From: Sciurus carolinensis
Taxonomy: Eukaryota > Chordata > Mammalia > Rodentia > Sciuridae
DNA: 64,000 nt
Direction of reading: 5' to 3'
Assembly: GCF_902686445.1 (NCBI RefSeq)
Contig: NC_062232.1
Coordinates: 12,631,105-12,695,104, forward strand
Part shown: positions 11,680 through 21,478 of the stretch, in pieces
Numbering within the stretch: position 1 is the first letter of the stretch
Layout: the number at the start of each line of letters is the position of its first letter
Program-made: the position numbers and the translations under genes
The notes under the pieces: generated by a model
What the model was told of the DNA's origin: nothing
The model's database searches: none
Seen by the model: only the letters and a program-made list of their open reading frames with translations

Positions 11680-11990
11680 ATTTTTAGTTGTAGATGGACA
11701 CAATAGACAATAGTTTATTTATTTTATTCTTTGTAGATTATTGAGTTTTTTTTTTTTTTTTCGGTGCTGGGGATTGAACCCAGGGCCTTGAGCTTGCAAG
11801 GCAAGCACTCTACTGACTGAGCTATCTCCCCAGCCCCTAATTTATTTTTTATTTAAAAAAAAGGTTTTTGGTACCAGGGATTGAACCTAGCCCGATTATT
11901 GAGTTTTTTAATGTGATGCTGGGAAAAAAAACCAGTGCCTCATGCGTGCTAGGCAGTGCTCTACCACTGAGCCACAACCCCAGCTCTTAT
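11680..11990 (-). mobile_element. Long-tailed ID SINE with nested SINE insertions
   Basis: The outer element begins TTTTTAGTTGTAGATGGACA and finishes at about 11,986 (CTGAGCCACAACCCCAGC). Between the repeats of GATTATTGAG (11,736-11,745 and 11,894-11,903) sit a complete antisense ID (11,746-11,838) and a fragment of a MEN ID half (11,855-11,893). Confidence 0.82.
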
Positions 11991-12244
11991 ATATCTCTTT
12001 ATTAAACAAACATTATAGCATGTATTTTACATTAATACTTAACCCTGGACTGATTTTTTTTAATCCTTTGGGTTAGTGTTTATCACCAAGCTTGATGCAT
12101 TTATTTGCGCAACTCTTCCCAGTAAAATGGCATTTAAAAGGATAACTTTTGGAAAAGAGATGTAAATAGGCCCACCTGATGCTTGAATTTCCAGTTTTGT
12201 AGAGGGCAGATGTTTTTCTTCTAATAGCTTCTTTATTGGACTTT

Positions 12245-12440
12245 GTCTTTTTAAAATTTTTCCATATTTTTAATTGGTGCATTATAGTAATAACTGGGAT
12301 TTTTTACATATTCGTACATGCACAATGTAATTCAGCCAATAGCATTCCCCAGTATCCCCCCCCCCATCTCTTTTCTCATGAGGTTCCTCCACCTTTCTTT
12401 TCTCTTTTCCCCTCTAGTTTTCGCACGGGAAAGAAAATAT
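12245..12440 (-). mobile_element. L1 3' end, antisense
   Basis: TTTTTAATTGGTGCATTATAG, ATTCGTACATGCACAATG and a C-rich run match the same L1 3' UTR type seen at 47,756. Confidence 0.7.
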
Positions 12441-12623
12441 ATGACCCTAGTGGCTAAGGCAATAGCCATGTGGGAGAAAGTCCTTTTGAAAAATATAGTG
12501 TGCATTCTTTAGAATAAGGATGTGGGGATAGAGGAGGCACATGACCTGTGTAATGATTTGGGTTCTAGTGTTGACTTTTGGTGTGAACTTGGGTAAGTTT
12601 TGTAGTTAAAAAAAATTTTTTTT

Positions 12624-12855
12624 GAGGGCTGCATTTGTTGGTGCAGGCCTATAATCCCAAAGACAGAGATTATGAGGCTGAGGCAGGAGGATTAAAAATT
12701 CAAAGACAGCTTCAGCAATTTAATGAGGACCTAAGCAATTTAGTGAGACCCTGTCTTAAAGATAAAAGATGAAAAGGGCTGGGGATATGGCTCAGTGGCA
12801 AGTGCCCCTGGGTTCAATCCCCCATACCAAAAAAAAGAAAAAAAAAAATAAAATT
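12624..12855 (+). mobile_element. MEN-type SINE
   Basis: Dimer with a diverged start (GGGCTGCATTTGTTGGTGCA), intact GGGCTGGGGATATGGCTCAG, and an A-rich tail. Confidence 0.85.
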
Positions 12856-12970
12856 GAGAGGGGTGTCTTGCTTGTCTAGATTGGACTCCAACACTACTCC
12901 TGGGCTCAAGTGATCCTACTGCTTCAGCCTCCCAAGTAGTTGGGACTATAGGTGAATGGCACAATGCTTC

Positions 12971-12999
<29 letters not shown>
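12856..12999 (-). mobile_element. 7SL-derived monomer plus a 26-base poly-T
   Basis: CTCCTGGGCTCAAGTGATCC and CAGCCTCCCAAGTAGTTGGGACTATAGG are the ancestral 7SL form and differ from the squirrel B1 half, so this is an older monomer. T26 at 12,974-12,999 is on the wrong side to be its own tail. Confidence 0.65.
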
Positions 13000-13004
<5 letters not shown>

Positions 13005-13679
13005 GCCCGTTTTCTTAATAAAAGAAATGCTTTTGGATGGTGAGGACTGAAGTCTGTATTTTCGGGCCTTAGCAGATAAATTTGCTCTATAGTAGATATT
13101 CAAGGAGTGCTGGATGAATGAAGGTGAGCACAATATAGTTTCCTCATCCGCAAAACCTGGGATTGGACTAAAGGATTTGCAGAAAGTGCCTTTTTCCTCC
13201 CATTACTCTACTATTTAAGAGTAACTGATGGTATTTCCTGTTAAGGCTCAATTTCAGGATTGAGCCACTTCGGAGAATGTGCCCTAACCCCATAGCCATC
13301 CTGAACGTTCTGGAGAGTTTCTGGGACCCAATTCATATGAACACCTTTGTCCTCCAACTTTTCAGGCAGTACTCTTATGGAAGAAGGGAAACCTAACGTC
13401 TCATGATTCCTCCCTTTTCTGGGAAGGGTACTTCGATGCATGAGCACCACACCTGTTCCAGCCTTTTGTGGAGAAAACACCATAGTTTTTCCCCCCTCCA
13501 TGAAAAAGTCCTGTACTTCAGTGCTAGGTGCGCCCTTCCCACCCAGGGCACAGCGCCAAAGATGCCCCTCTGGGGAAGGGTGCGCTACAAGCAGCTTGGG
13601 AACCTAAACTCCCAGCCAGGCTTCGCCTGCAGAGCAGGTGACCGCAGCGGGAGGGCTGTGCACAGAGTTAGTTACCTGG
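13000..13679. other. Repeat-free sequence upstream of the REPS2 island
   Basis: About 680 bases without recognisable repeats, gradually rising in GC toward the CpG island. This is compatible with proximal promoter or enhancer DNA, but no specific site is claimed. Confidence 0.5.
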
Positions 13680-13739
13680 CGTGGGGCGGGGCCTGGGTGT
13701 GATCCCAGGATGTGATTGGTCGGCGCCGCGCCTGTCTCC

Positions 13740-13901
13740 ATGTGCCGCGCAGCGGAGGCACAACATTCAAGCCCGGGGGCGGGGCCGGCGCACGCCGGGA
13801 GGAAGCGGCCGCGCGGCAGCTGCGGGGCGTGGGGGCGGCGGCGGCCGAGGCCGAGGCGGCGGCGGTGGTGGTGGCAGTGGCAGCACCACCTCAGTTGGTG
13901 A
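13740..13901 (+). other. Upstream open reading frame in the REPS2 leader
   Basis: An ATG at 13,740 opens a 53-codon frame that stops with TGA at 13,899-13,901, 31 bases before the REPS2 start and in a different frame. The predicted peptide is Arg/Trp-rich, a consequence of CGG/TGG repeats, and resembles no family I know. Its start context is poor (T at -3, T at +4), so leaky scanning to the REPS2 ATG is plausible. A second upstream ATG at 13,710 is followed directly by TGA. Both matter only if transcription starts upstream of them. Confidence 0.55.
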
Positions 13902-13932
13902 CAGTGCTCCGCCAGGTCCCCTTGAAGGCCCC

Positions 13933-14166
13933 ATGGAGACGGCGGCAGGCGGAGGCTGCGGCTCTGGGCCGCCGCTGCTGCTGAGCGAGGGCGAGCAGCA
14001 GTGTTACTCCGAGCTTTTCGCCCGGTGCGCGGGCGCTGCGAGTGGGGGCGCGGGTCCCGGGCCCCCTGAGGCCGCCAGGGTCTCCCTCGGCGCGGCCACT
14101 GCGGCCGCTGGTCCAGTGGCCGACCTGTTTCGGGCATCGCAGCTCCCTGCCGAAACGCTGCACCAG
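13933..14166 (+). CDS. REPS2: REPS2 first coding exon (partial gene, 78 codons, phase 0)
   Basis: The exon encodes 78 residues starting METAAGGGCG and ending LPAETLHQ. The segment LSEGEQQCYSELFARC (about residues 17-32) and the segment VADLFRASQLPAETLHQ (62-78) are what I recognise as the REPS2 amino terminus; the paralogue REPS1 starts with a different but related motif. They form the start of the N-terminal Eps15-homology (EH)-like region. Between them is a low-complexity Ala/Gly/Pro linker (about 33-61). REPS2 is a cytoplasmic adaptor that binds RalBP1 and endocytic proteins (Eps15, epsin) and acts in receptor endocytosis and Ral signalling; this is family knowledge. The ATG has G at +4 but C at -3. 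The exon closes on a full codon at CAG|GTAGGT. The human N-terminus, as I recall it, carries a longer alanine run than the two alanines seen here. The remaining exons lie beyond the window. Confidence 0.93.
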
Positions 14167-14172
14167 GTAGGT
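14167..14172 (+). other. REPS2: Splice donor of REPS2 exon 1
   Basis: The sequence CAG|GTAGGT follows codon 78 and is a strong match to the mammalian 5' splice-site consensus. Past it, the frame runs on as low-quality sequence to an in-frame stop at about 14,206, consistent with intron. Confidence 0.88.
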
Positions 14173-14209
14173 CCCTGCGCCCCCTTTCTTTGCGGGTCTG
14201 TGGAATAGT

Positions 14210-15964
14210 GTCTGTGGGACGTTTTGCGTGACACGGTTGTCACCAGGGATCCGAGTCCTCGGCCAGGTGTCAGAGAGGGGACTCTAGCTGAGGATGGTGG
14301 CAACGCCCTTGTCCTCGGGGGGACACTAGCCTCCTCCATAGCTTAGCTGGGCCAATGCTGGGTCTGCTCCCGATCTTCTCTTGAGAACGTCTGACACTCC
14401 CTCCCCTCCCCCGGTCATTCTGGGGTTCTCCTGCCGCCCAAGCCCAAAGTTTGTCCTGTCCTGGAAGTGATGTTTGTTTTGGCTGGTGTCTGGTTTAACC
14501 TCTGTTCCCCGCTTCTGCCCCTCCCTCTCCCGAGTGGCCGCTCAGGGTGCCTTGCTGGGATTTGAACTTGAAGGGTGTGTTTTCTGTATGGCTCCCGGCC
14601 CAGGACTGCATGTTTTTCTCTTTCTATTGTGATACATATGTATATCTACTACATATGTATTTGTCCACCAGTGTATTTCTGAGTATTAGTATTAAATTGG
14701 AAAGGCTTAGTGACAAATTGCAGAGCAAGGGCTTAGGGTTGCAAGAGGACATGGTCAAGTCACAGCCAAGTTCCTCATTTGGGGCTAGAAGTGGATCACA
14801 GAAGTCCACCATGGTACACAGCTGTAGTTTCCCATCTTATCGTCATGTAGACTTGAAATAGAATTTGAAAGGAAGAGGTATCATAGATGTCTCCTTTTTG
14901 ACTGCTCTATACCTGGAAAATGATGCCCTCATCCTCAGCAGGTGCTGTTTTTGATTTGTGCTTTCCTCTCACCTTGGGGAAAGACTACCTGATAAGCCCT
15001 TTGTCTGTCATTAAATATCACCAGCACTAAATGTTGGTAAGATGGTTATTGTTAAACCCCAAATAAGATATGAAGCTTGTCTTAGAAAGCAATCGTGTGA
15101 AACTGACTAACACCAATTGGATATTTAGAGTGGCTAGTGATACTGTAAAATCTAGTTCCAAAGGAATATTGAAGGTTTTATGGTTCACTTCTGGTATCAT
15201 TGTGTTGTAGGGTTTTTTTTTTTTTTTGCCATTTAAGACTGTGTTTTATACTGCTGGAGCATGCATATAACCATATGTTTATGAGCATAACTTTAGCCAC
15301 TCTAATCTTTCATCTTTTCAAGTTTTGGATTTCTGAAAATATAATTAGCATTCATAGAACTTAGCAGGGATTTGTCCCTATAGAAGTCCTTGATATGTAG
15401 ACGGTTTCTGCCACGTCTGTTGAGCAGTTGAGTTAGACCAGGTAAAGAGAAAGTCCGTGTCTTAAATACAAACCATGACTATTACATGAGGCCCTCGGAA
15501 TAGTCCAAGCATAATACATTATTAAAACAACAAAGCATAATACATTTATTAAAATGACAGGTGATACAACAGGATTATTTTGTTGTCAGTAACGTACTAA
15601 GTATGACAAGAGGAGATCTGAATATTAATTCTGAATATGTTAGTTGAGGCTTCCTCAGAAATTGGGAGGTGCTTTCCTTGTGTTATAATCCATGCTTCCT
15701 TGAGGTATATATGATTTTAAACAAAACCCCAGGGCACAGTGCCTTTGCATGAGTGAAATTATATTCTGTGGATGAAAACTGCTTGCAAAAGACTGCTTTA
15801 GATGCTGGTAAAAGGGAATGTTGCTAGAAGATTGCTTGGTGTAAATCTCAGACCTTTAATCTCCCTGATTCAGCCCAGCAATTAATTCAAAAACCAAACC
15901 AAACCAAACATCCTTCCCTTGAGACTAACAGAATTACATTAACCCAGTGTTCTTGGTACTGGTG
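14210..15964. other. REPS2: Repeat-poor start of intron 1
   Basis: About 1.75 kb after the exon with no transposon I can recognise. Flanks of CpG-island promoters often lack insertions, so regulatory content is possible. No exon-like frame is supported. Confidence 0.5.
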
Positions 15965-15976
15965 AAATGAACATTA

Positions 15977-16119
15977 GGGGGCTGGGGTTGTGGCTCAGTG
16001 GTAGGACACTTGCCTAGCATGTGTAAGGCCCTGGGTTCTGTCCTCAGCACCACATAAAAATAAATTAAAAAATTAAATGAAGGTCCATTGACAACTAAAA
16101 AAAATAAATAAATAAAATA
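15977..16119 (+). mobile_element. Long-tailed ID SINE with target duplication
   Basis: GGGCTGGGGTTGTGGCTCAG to CAGCACCACATAAAAATAAA, then the GACAACTAAAAA tail block. AAATGAACATTA is repeated exactly at 15,965-15,976 and 16,120-16,131. Confidence 0.93.
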
Positions 16120-16523
16120 AAATGAACATTAAAGGCATCCTGAACAGGGAAAGGTAATCCTTACAGAGTGAAACAAAGTCAGCAACTGGAAGCCACCTCA
16201 TTTTACACATCACTTTGGCAATGGTGGTAGTGGTGTGTGTGTATATTTGGTCCACCTTAATTTGCATCACCACATCAGTGTATTAGCCATTCTTTTAAAC
16301 CCCCCTTCCCTGTTAAACAGGAACCTGTAAGTTTAGATTTAAGTGGCCCAACAGGTATAACTGCTCAAATCATGGAGGCACTAATCAGCCCTGGTAGTTT
16401 CTATGGTTACAGCCAGATTTTTTTTCCTCTTAAAGTATACAATTAAGATGACCTTGATGTACCAGAAAGGGAGAGAATGTCACCCTTTTACCAAGAGTAA
16501 ATATTCTACAAAAATACCTAATT

Positions 16524-16716
16524 TTGCTGGGCATGGTGGTGCATGCCTGTAATCCCAGGGACTTGGGAGTCTGAAGCAGGAGGATTGAAAGTTTGAGGCC
16601 AGCCTCAGCAACTTAGTGAAACCTGTCTCAAAATAAAAAAATAAAAAGGGCTGGGATGTAGCTCAGTGATAAAGTGCCCCTGGGTTCAATCCCTGGGAAC
16701 ACCGCCCCCCCCACCC
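16524..16716 (+). mobile_element. MEN-type SINE
   Basis: Dimer from TGCTGGGCATGGTGGTGC to CAATCCCTGGGAAC with a C-rich end instead of a plain A tail. Confidence 0.88.
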
Positions 16717-16799
16717 CAATTTTATCTCCTTGGAGTAAAAATAGTTCAGTACACCTGTACTTTGTTATAGAAGTTAGTCTACAAAGTTATCTTACAGTT

Positions 16800-16956
16800 T
16801 TTTCTCCTGTTTATATATAAATATAAACACATATATACTTACAAGTTATAAATACATATTTATATGTGCCTATATGTGTATATATATGTATATATAATAT
16901 GTGTAGATATGTGTATATATATGTATATATTTATATATATATATATTAATATATAC
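16800..16956. repeat. AT/GT microsatellite-like tract
   Basis: Irregular TATATA/TGTGTA sequence of about 150 bases abutting the LTR at 16,957. Confidence 0.85.
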
Positions 16957-17324
16957 TGTGGTTTGGTAAATGTGTTAACCTTGATCCCAAGATGATACTA
17001 TTGTGATGTTGTGATACCTTTAGGAGGTGGGACCTAGTGGGGCCTAGTGGGAGGTCCTTAGACCATTGGGGGCATCCTTGAAGGGGACTGTGGGATCCTG
17101 GCCTTTTTTTCCCCTTTTGCTTTCTGGCCATGAGGTGAGCAGTTTGGTCTGTTATGTGATCCTCACCATTGCCATCCAGCACCCTCAACAGAGCCCAAAG
17201 CAATGGGGCCAATAGATTATCATCCAGAACTATGAACCAAAACAAGCCCTTTCTCGTTATAAATTAATTATCTTTATAAATTAATATCTTGGGTATTCCA
17301 TTATAGTGATTGAAAGCTAACACA
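16957..17324 (+). mobile_element. MaLR-family solo LTR
   Basis: Starts TGTGGTTTGG and ends CTAACACA. It carries GGAGGTGGGACCTAGTGG, TCCAGAACTATGAACCAAAA and GGGTATTCCATTATAG, the usual MaLR block order. Confidence 0.75.
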
Positions 17325-17410
17325 GGATATATGTCTGTGTGTGTGTACATGTGTATATAATGTGTGTGTATATATAACTATATACACACATACCTACATG
17401 TAAGCATGTA
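17325..17410. repeat. TG/TA-rich simple repeat
   Basis: Alternating TGTGTG and TATATA units next to the MaLR 3' end. Confidence 0.7.
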
Positions 17411-17419
17411 TATAGTGGT

Positions 17420-17490
17420 TCTGGAATAATTGCTCAGGGCCTTACCCCTGCTAGGTAAGTTCTTACCACTGAGCTACACGGTTAGCCCAT
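17420..17490 (-). mobile_element. Old ID remnant
   Basis: TCAGGGCCTTACCCCTGCTAGG and CACTGAGCTACACGG resemble an antisense ID, strongly diverged. Confidence 0.5.
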
Positions 17491-17504
17491 ACAACATATT
17501 TTTC

Positions 17505-18480
17505 CTTAGACTTTTTTTCAGAGCAATTTTAGGTTCACAGGAACATTGAGAACAGAATACAGAGAGTTTCCATATACCTTTTGCCCTACACATATATAGC
17601 CTCCCCACTATGAACATTACGCACCAGGGTGGTATATTTGTTACTTTTGATGAACTTACATTGACATTATTATTATTGCTCGAGTCATAGTTTACATTAG
17701 GTAACTCTTGATATTGTATATTCTATGGGTTTGCATACATGTACAATATATCCACCATTACAGTAACAATTGCAGATATATCGTAGTGCCTAAAAATCCT
17801 CTGTAGTCCACTGATGCATCCCTTCCTCCCAACTAACCCTTGGAAACCACTGATCTTTTCACTGTCTCTTGTTTTGTCTTTTCCAGAATATTATATATTT
17901 GGCTTTGTAAAGTAAATAGCCTTTTTCAGATTGGTTTCATTCACTTAGTAATATGCATTTAAGATTCCCCCATGTCTTTTCATGGTTTGATGGCTCATTC
18001 TTTTTAGCACTGAATAATAGTCCATTGTCTAGATGTACCAGTTTATTTAGTCATGTACCTGGTGAAAGGGCTCTTGGTTGCTTCTAAGTTTTGGCAGTTG
18101 TGGATAGAATGGTTATGAACTTTTCTGTGTAACTTTTTGTGTGGACAAAAGTTTTTAACTCATTTGGGTAAATAGCAAGGAGCATGATTGCTAGATCATA
18201 CAATAAGAATATGTTTGATTATATAAGGAACTGTCAGTCTTTCAAAAGTGACTGTACCATTTTCCATTCCCACTAACAGTGAAAGAGTTCCTGATATTCT
18301 ACCTCCTGTATTTAGTATTGTCAATGTTTTAGAATTTGGTCATTGTAATATATAAATATTAATCATATTAATATTACTATACTATGTTTATAGTAATATT
18401 TCATTTTTAAATTTGTCATTCCCTAATGACATTATCATTTTAGTAATTATTGCCATCTTCAGTTATGTTTGAATGCATCA
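17505..18480 (-). mobile_element. Ancient L1 3' region
   Basis: Antisense L1M-type text: CTTGGAAACCACTGATC, TTCATTCACTTAGTAATATGC, ACTGAATAATAGTCCATTG, TTTCCATTCCCACTAACAG. Continuous for about 1 kb. Confidence 0.82.
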
Positions 18481-18540
18481 CAATAGCCTAATTAAAAAAA
18501 TTTTTTTTTGGTCTCTTTATAAAGTGTGCTGATTTATTTT

Positions 18541-18732
18541 GTTTTATTTATTTTAGTACCAGGGAATGAACCCAGAGGTGTTTAAACACTGAGCCACATC
18601 CCCAGTCCTTTTTATTTTATTTTAAAATTTCAATACACTGTCTAAGTTGCTGAGACTGGATTTGAACTTGCTATCCTCCTACCCCAGCCTTTGGAGCCTC
18701 TGGGATTACAGGCATGTGCCACCACACCTGAC
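18541..18732 (-). mobile_element. MEN-type SINE with target duplication
   Basis: CTGATTTATTTT flanks it exactly at 18,529-18,540 and 18,733-18,744. Confidence 0.92.
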
Positions 18733-18824
18733 CTGATTTATTTTAAAATCAGAATTCTGGAAGTAGGTGGAAAGTAGAATGAAATCACTTTGTGTATATA
18801 TATATATACACATAAAAATTATTT

Positions 18825-18935
18825 TTTTAGTGTTGGTGGATATAATACCTTTATTTTATTTCATTTTTATGTGGTGCTGAGGATCAAACCCAGGGCCTCA
18901 CCTTGCTAGGTGAGCACTCTACCACTGAGACCCAA
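18825..18935 (-). mobile_element. Long-tailed ID SINE
   Basis: Antisense tail block (TTTAGTGTTGGTGGATATAATACC) followed by GCTGAGGATCAAACCCAGGG and the A box complement. Confidence 0.85.
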
Positions 18936-19067
18936 ATGAAAACACTTTTAAAGTAGAAAAAGAGTATATGAATGTCTAAGAATGGGCAAATGGTTCTTTT
19001 TTTAGTATTTTAAGACAGAGGGCTACAAATATTGGTGGTTGTTTACTGTATTGTGAAGTATTTCTTT

Positions 19068-19427
19068 TTTTCCCTTTTTTGGTACTCTGGATTGAACCCA
19101 GGGACGCTTATCCAGGAAGCTGCATCCCCAGACCCCCTACCCCCTTTTAATATATATTTTTTTTAGTTGTAGACAGACACAATACCTTTATTTTATTTTT
19201 TTATTTGGTTTTGAGAATTGAACCCAGCACCTCACATGTGCTAGGCAAGTGCTCTACCACTGAGGTACAACCCCAGCCTTCCAACCCTTTTTAATTTTGT
19301 TTTGAGACAAGCTCCCATAGGTTGCTTAGAGGCTCAACAAGGTGCTAAGGCTGCCCTTGAATTGTGATCCTCTTGCCTCAACCTCCTGAACTGCTGGGAT
19401 TACAGTCATGTACCACTTTTGCTCAGC
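19068..19427 (-). mobile_element. MEN-type SINE carrying a nested long-tailed ID
   Basis: The outer dimer is bounded by a 16-bp duplication (TGTGAAGTATTTCTTT at 19,052-19,067 and 19,428-19,443). An antisense ID at about 19,153-19,278 separates its ID and B1 halves. Confidence 0.93.
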
Positions 19428-19529
19428 TGTGAAGTATTTCTTTGGCTTTTAAAAGTGGGCATTTTACTAGAAGGCATAGGGTGTGGTGGGAATCAGGTTC
19501 CTGGTTGATACACATTTAGTTAAGTTTCT

Positions 19530-19615
19530 GTTGAGTGACAGGCACTGTCCTGGGTGCTGATGTTACAACCCTGAATCAAAGAAACTCCTATCCTCATGGC
19601 GTTTACATTCCAATG
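19530..19615. mobile_element. MIR/L2-type fossil
   Basis: GACAGGCACTGTCCTGGGTGCTG followed by CTCATGGCGTTTACATTCC is the conserved block of ancient mammalian L2/MIR repeats. Confidence 0.6.
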
Positions 19616-19746
19616 CAAATGTTTTTGTACTTAAGAGTTTTTATTTGGGTAGGAAAAGATTGGACGCATGACATATAAAAATAAAATATCTTACTCAAAG
19701 TCAAAAATTTTAAATTTGACATAGTGAATTAACAAACTATATAGAA

Positions 19747-19985
19747 AGCTGGTGCACAGTGATACATGCCTATCATCCCAGCGACTCAGGAGGCTGAGGC
19801 ACAATTTCGAGTTCCAAACCAGCCTCAGCATCTTAGTGAGACCCTAAGCAACTCAGTGAGACCCTGACTCCAAATTAAAATATAAGAAGGAACTGGGATT
19901 GTTGCTTAGTGCTTAAGTGTCCCTGGGTTTAATCCCCAGTACCCACCCTCAAACAAAAATAAACAAACAAACAAACAAAATATAT
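19747..19985 (+). mobile_element. MEN-type SINE with (AAAC)n tail
   Basis: Diverged dimer; the tail has expanded to AAACAAACAAAC. Near-identical flanks ATATAGAAAGC / ATATAGAATGC. Confidence 0.85.
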
Positions 19986-20004
19986 AGAATGCTTTATAAG
20001 GTCT

Positions 20005-20090
20005 GTTTTTTTTTTTAGTGTTGGGAATTGGACCCAGGGCTTCATGCATACTGGCAAGCACTCTATCACTGAGCTATATCCACAGTCCAT
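20005..20090 (-). mobile_element. ID SINE
   Basis: Poly-T then TTGGGAATTGGACCCAGGGC and CACTGAGCTATATCCACAG. Confidence 0.82.
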
Positions 20091-20745
20091 ACATGTGTAT
20101 TTTATAGGATGGTGTCTTAGTCTCTGGAATGCTATGCAGATTTCAAGTCACCATCATAATTGTTTTTCAAGTTTATGATTGATAATTCTTGGACATTAAG
20201 AAGAAGAGTTATAAACACTTTATTCTGTATGATCAGGGGAAATCATTGAATGGGGAAAACCTTTTGGTAATGTCTGTCTAGGCAACTTTGATAGAGGTAA
20301 AGAAATAAAACAAAGGTGGGAGATGTAGGGGATATTTAAAAATCACAACACACAGCCTTACCTTCGGGAAGAGGTCTTTTAAGTTTTCTTCTAAATCTTT
20401 GAAGCAATTATTTAACCATTAAGGAAACTATAGGTAAAAGACAAAATGCTTGTAAACTTTTTCTGGTTACTAATTTATTAGCCAGATCTATGTTTAAAAA
20501 TGTAAATGAAGCAGTTTTGTATTTTTCCATTTTCAGATCATATCATTTTGTAACATGTATTTAGGGAGATAGAAGCCAGCATACTAAATGATAACTAGGA
20601 ATATATGCTATTTGAGATAGACAGTGTTCTTTTCTCAAAGAGAAGAAATGCCAGCAGATATAAGAAGTACCAGAGAGGAGCCATTATTTGGTTGAAAGGG
20701 GGATGTTTGTATAATAGTTCTAATTGGATGTTCTTTTTTTAAATT
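20091..20745. other. No recognised feature
   Basis: Unassigned intronic sequence. Confidence 0.5.
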
Positions 20746-20759
20746 TATTTTTATTTAAA

Positions 20760-21108
20760 AAAAAAGGTTTTTGGTACCAGGGATTGAACCCAAGTGTACT
20801 TAACCACTGAGTTACATCCCTAGCCCTTTTATTTTTATATATTTATTTTAAAAAAAATTAAAAATATCTTTATTTCATTAATTTATTTATATGTGGTGCT
20901 GAGGATCGAACCCAGTGTCCTACATGTGCCAGGTAAGTCATCACTGAGCTACAACCCCAGCTCTTATTTTTGATTTTGAAACAGGGCTTCACTAAGTTGC
21001 TGAACAGGGTTTCACTAAGTAGCTGAGGCTGGCTTTGAACTTGCAATCCTCCTGCCTCAGCTTCTAGAGCTGTGGGATTACAGGTGTTCCCCACCAGGCC
21101 CCTCTAAT
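20760..21108 (-). mobile_element. MEN-type SINE carrying a nested long-tailed ID
   Basis: ID half at 20,766-20,825, nested antisense ID at about 20,850-20,963, then the B1 half up to 21,105. Same architecture as 19,068-19,427. Confidence 0.82.
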
Positions 21109-21111
21109 TGA

Positions 21112-21203
21112 CTGTTTTTTTTTTTTTGAGGTGCTGGGGATAGAACCCGGTACCTCATGCATGCTAGGCAAGTATTCTACCACTGAACCACATCCCCAGC
21201 CCC
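21112..21203 (-). mobile_element. ID SINE
   Basis: Poly-T, GTGCTGGGGATAGAACCCGG and CACTGAACCACATCCCCAGC. Confidence 0.88.
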
Positions 21204-21436
21204 ATAATTTCCTGATCTATAATAAAATTTCAGGTGTGCAAAACTGGGGAGTCATCCAGCAAATAACTGTACTCACACTCAGTGCAAGAAGTATGACAGT
21301 CCAAACTACAATGAAAGCTTCCTGTGTCTCCTCTGGTCCCATTCCCCTTCTTCCCTACCCCAGAGAATACTATTGTCCTGAATTTGGTGTGCATAATTTT
21401 GGAAAATTTTCTACTTCTATCTCTTTCTCTATCTAG
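21204..21436. other. No recognised feature
   Basis: Unassigned intronic sequence before the TG microsatellite. Confidence 0.45.

Positions 21437-21437
<1 letters not shown>

Positions 21438-21477
<40 letters not shown>
21438..21477. repeat. (TG)20 microsatellite
   Basis: Uninterrupted TG dinucleotides over about 40 bases; likely polymorphic. Confidence 0.97.

Positions 21478-21478
<1 letters not shown>

Larger units (their letters stand above)
13680..14200 (+). promoter_or_regulatory. REPS2: CpG-island promoter and 5' UTR of REPS2
   Basis: This is the only GC-rich, CpG-dense stretch in the window; everything around it is AT-rich and CpG-poor. GC boxes (Sp1-type) lie at 13,683-13,692 and 13,775-13,784, and an inverted CCAAT box (ATTGGT, NF-Y type) at 13,715-13,720. 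No TATA box is evident, as expected for a broadly expressed CpG-island gene. Transcription probably begins between about 13,720 and 13,850, but the exact start cannot be read from sequence. The island covers the whole coding part of exon 1 and fades just after the splice donor. Confidence 0.85.

Noticed and set aside
1..13600. An upstream neighbouring gene (RBBP7 is the expected human neighbour)
   Set aside because: No exon with splice sites, coding bias or recognisable WD-repeat sequence; everything legible is repeat or unassigned.
13604..14137. 177-codon minus-strand open frame across the REPS2 CpG island, and another at 14,004-14,339
   Set aside because: GC-rich sequence lacks stops in all frames; the protein is low-complexity and mirrors the sense exon. 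No independent gene signal. A bidirectional transcript is possible but not shown.
16800..16956. AT-rich origin or matrix-attachment element
   Set aside because: The sequence is simple TATATA/TGTGTA repeat; no evidence beyond base composition.
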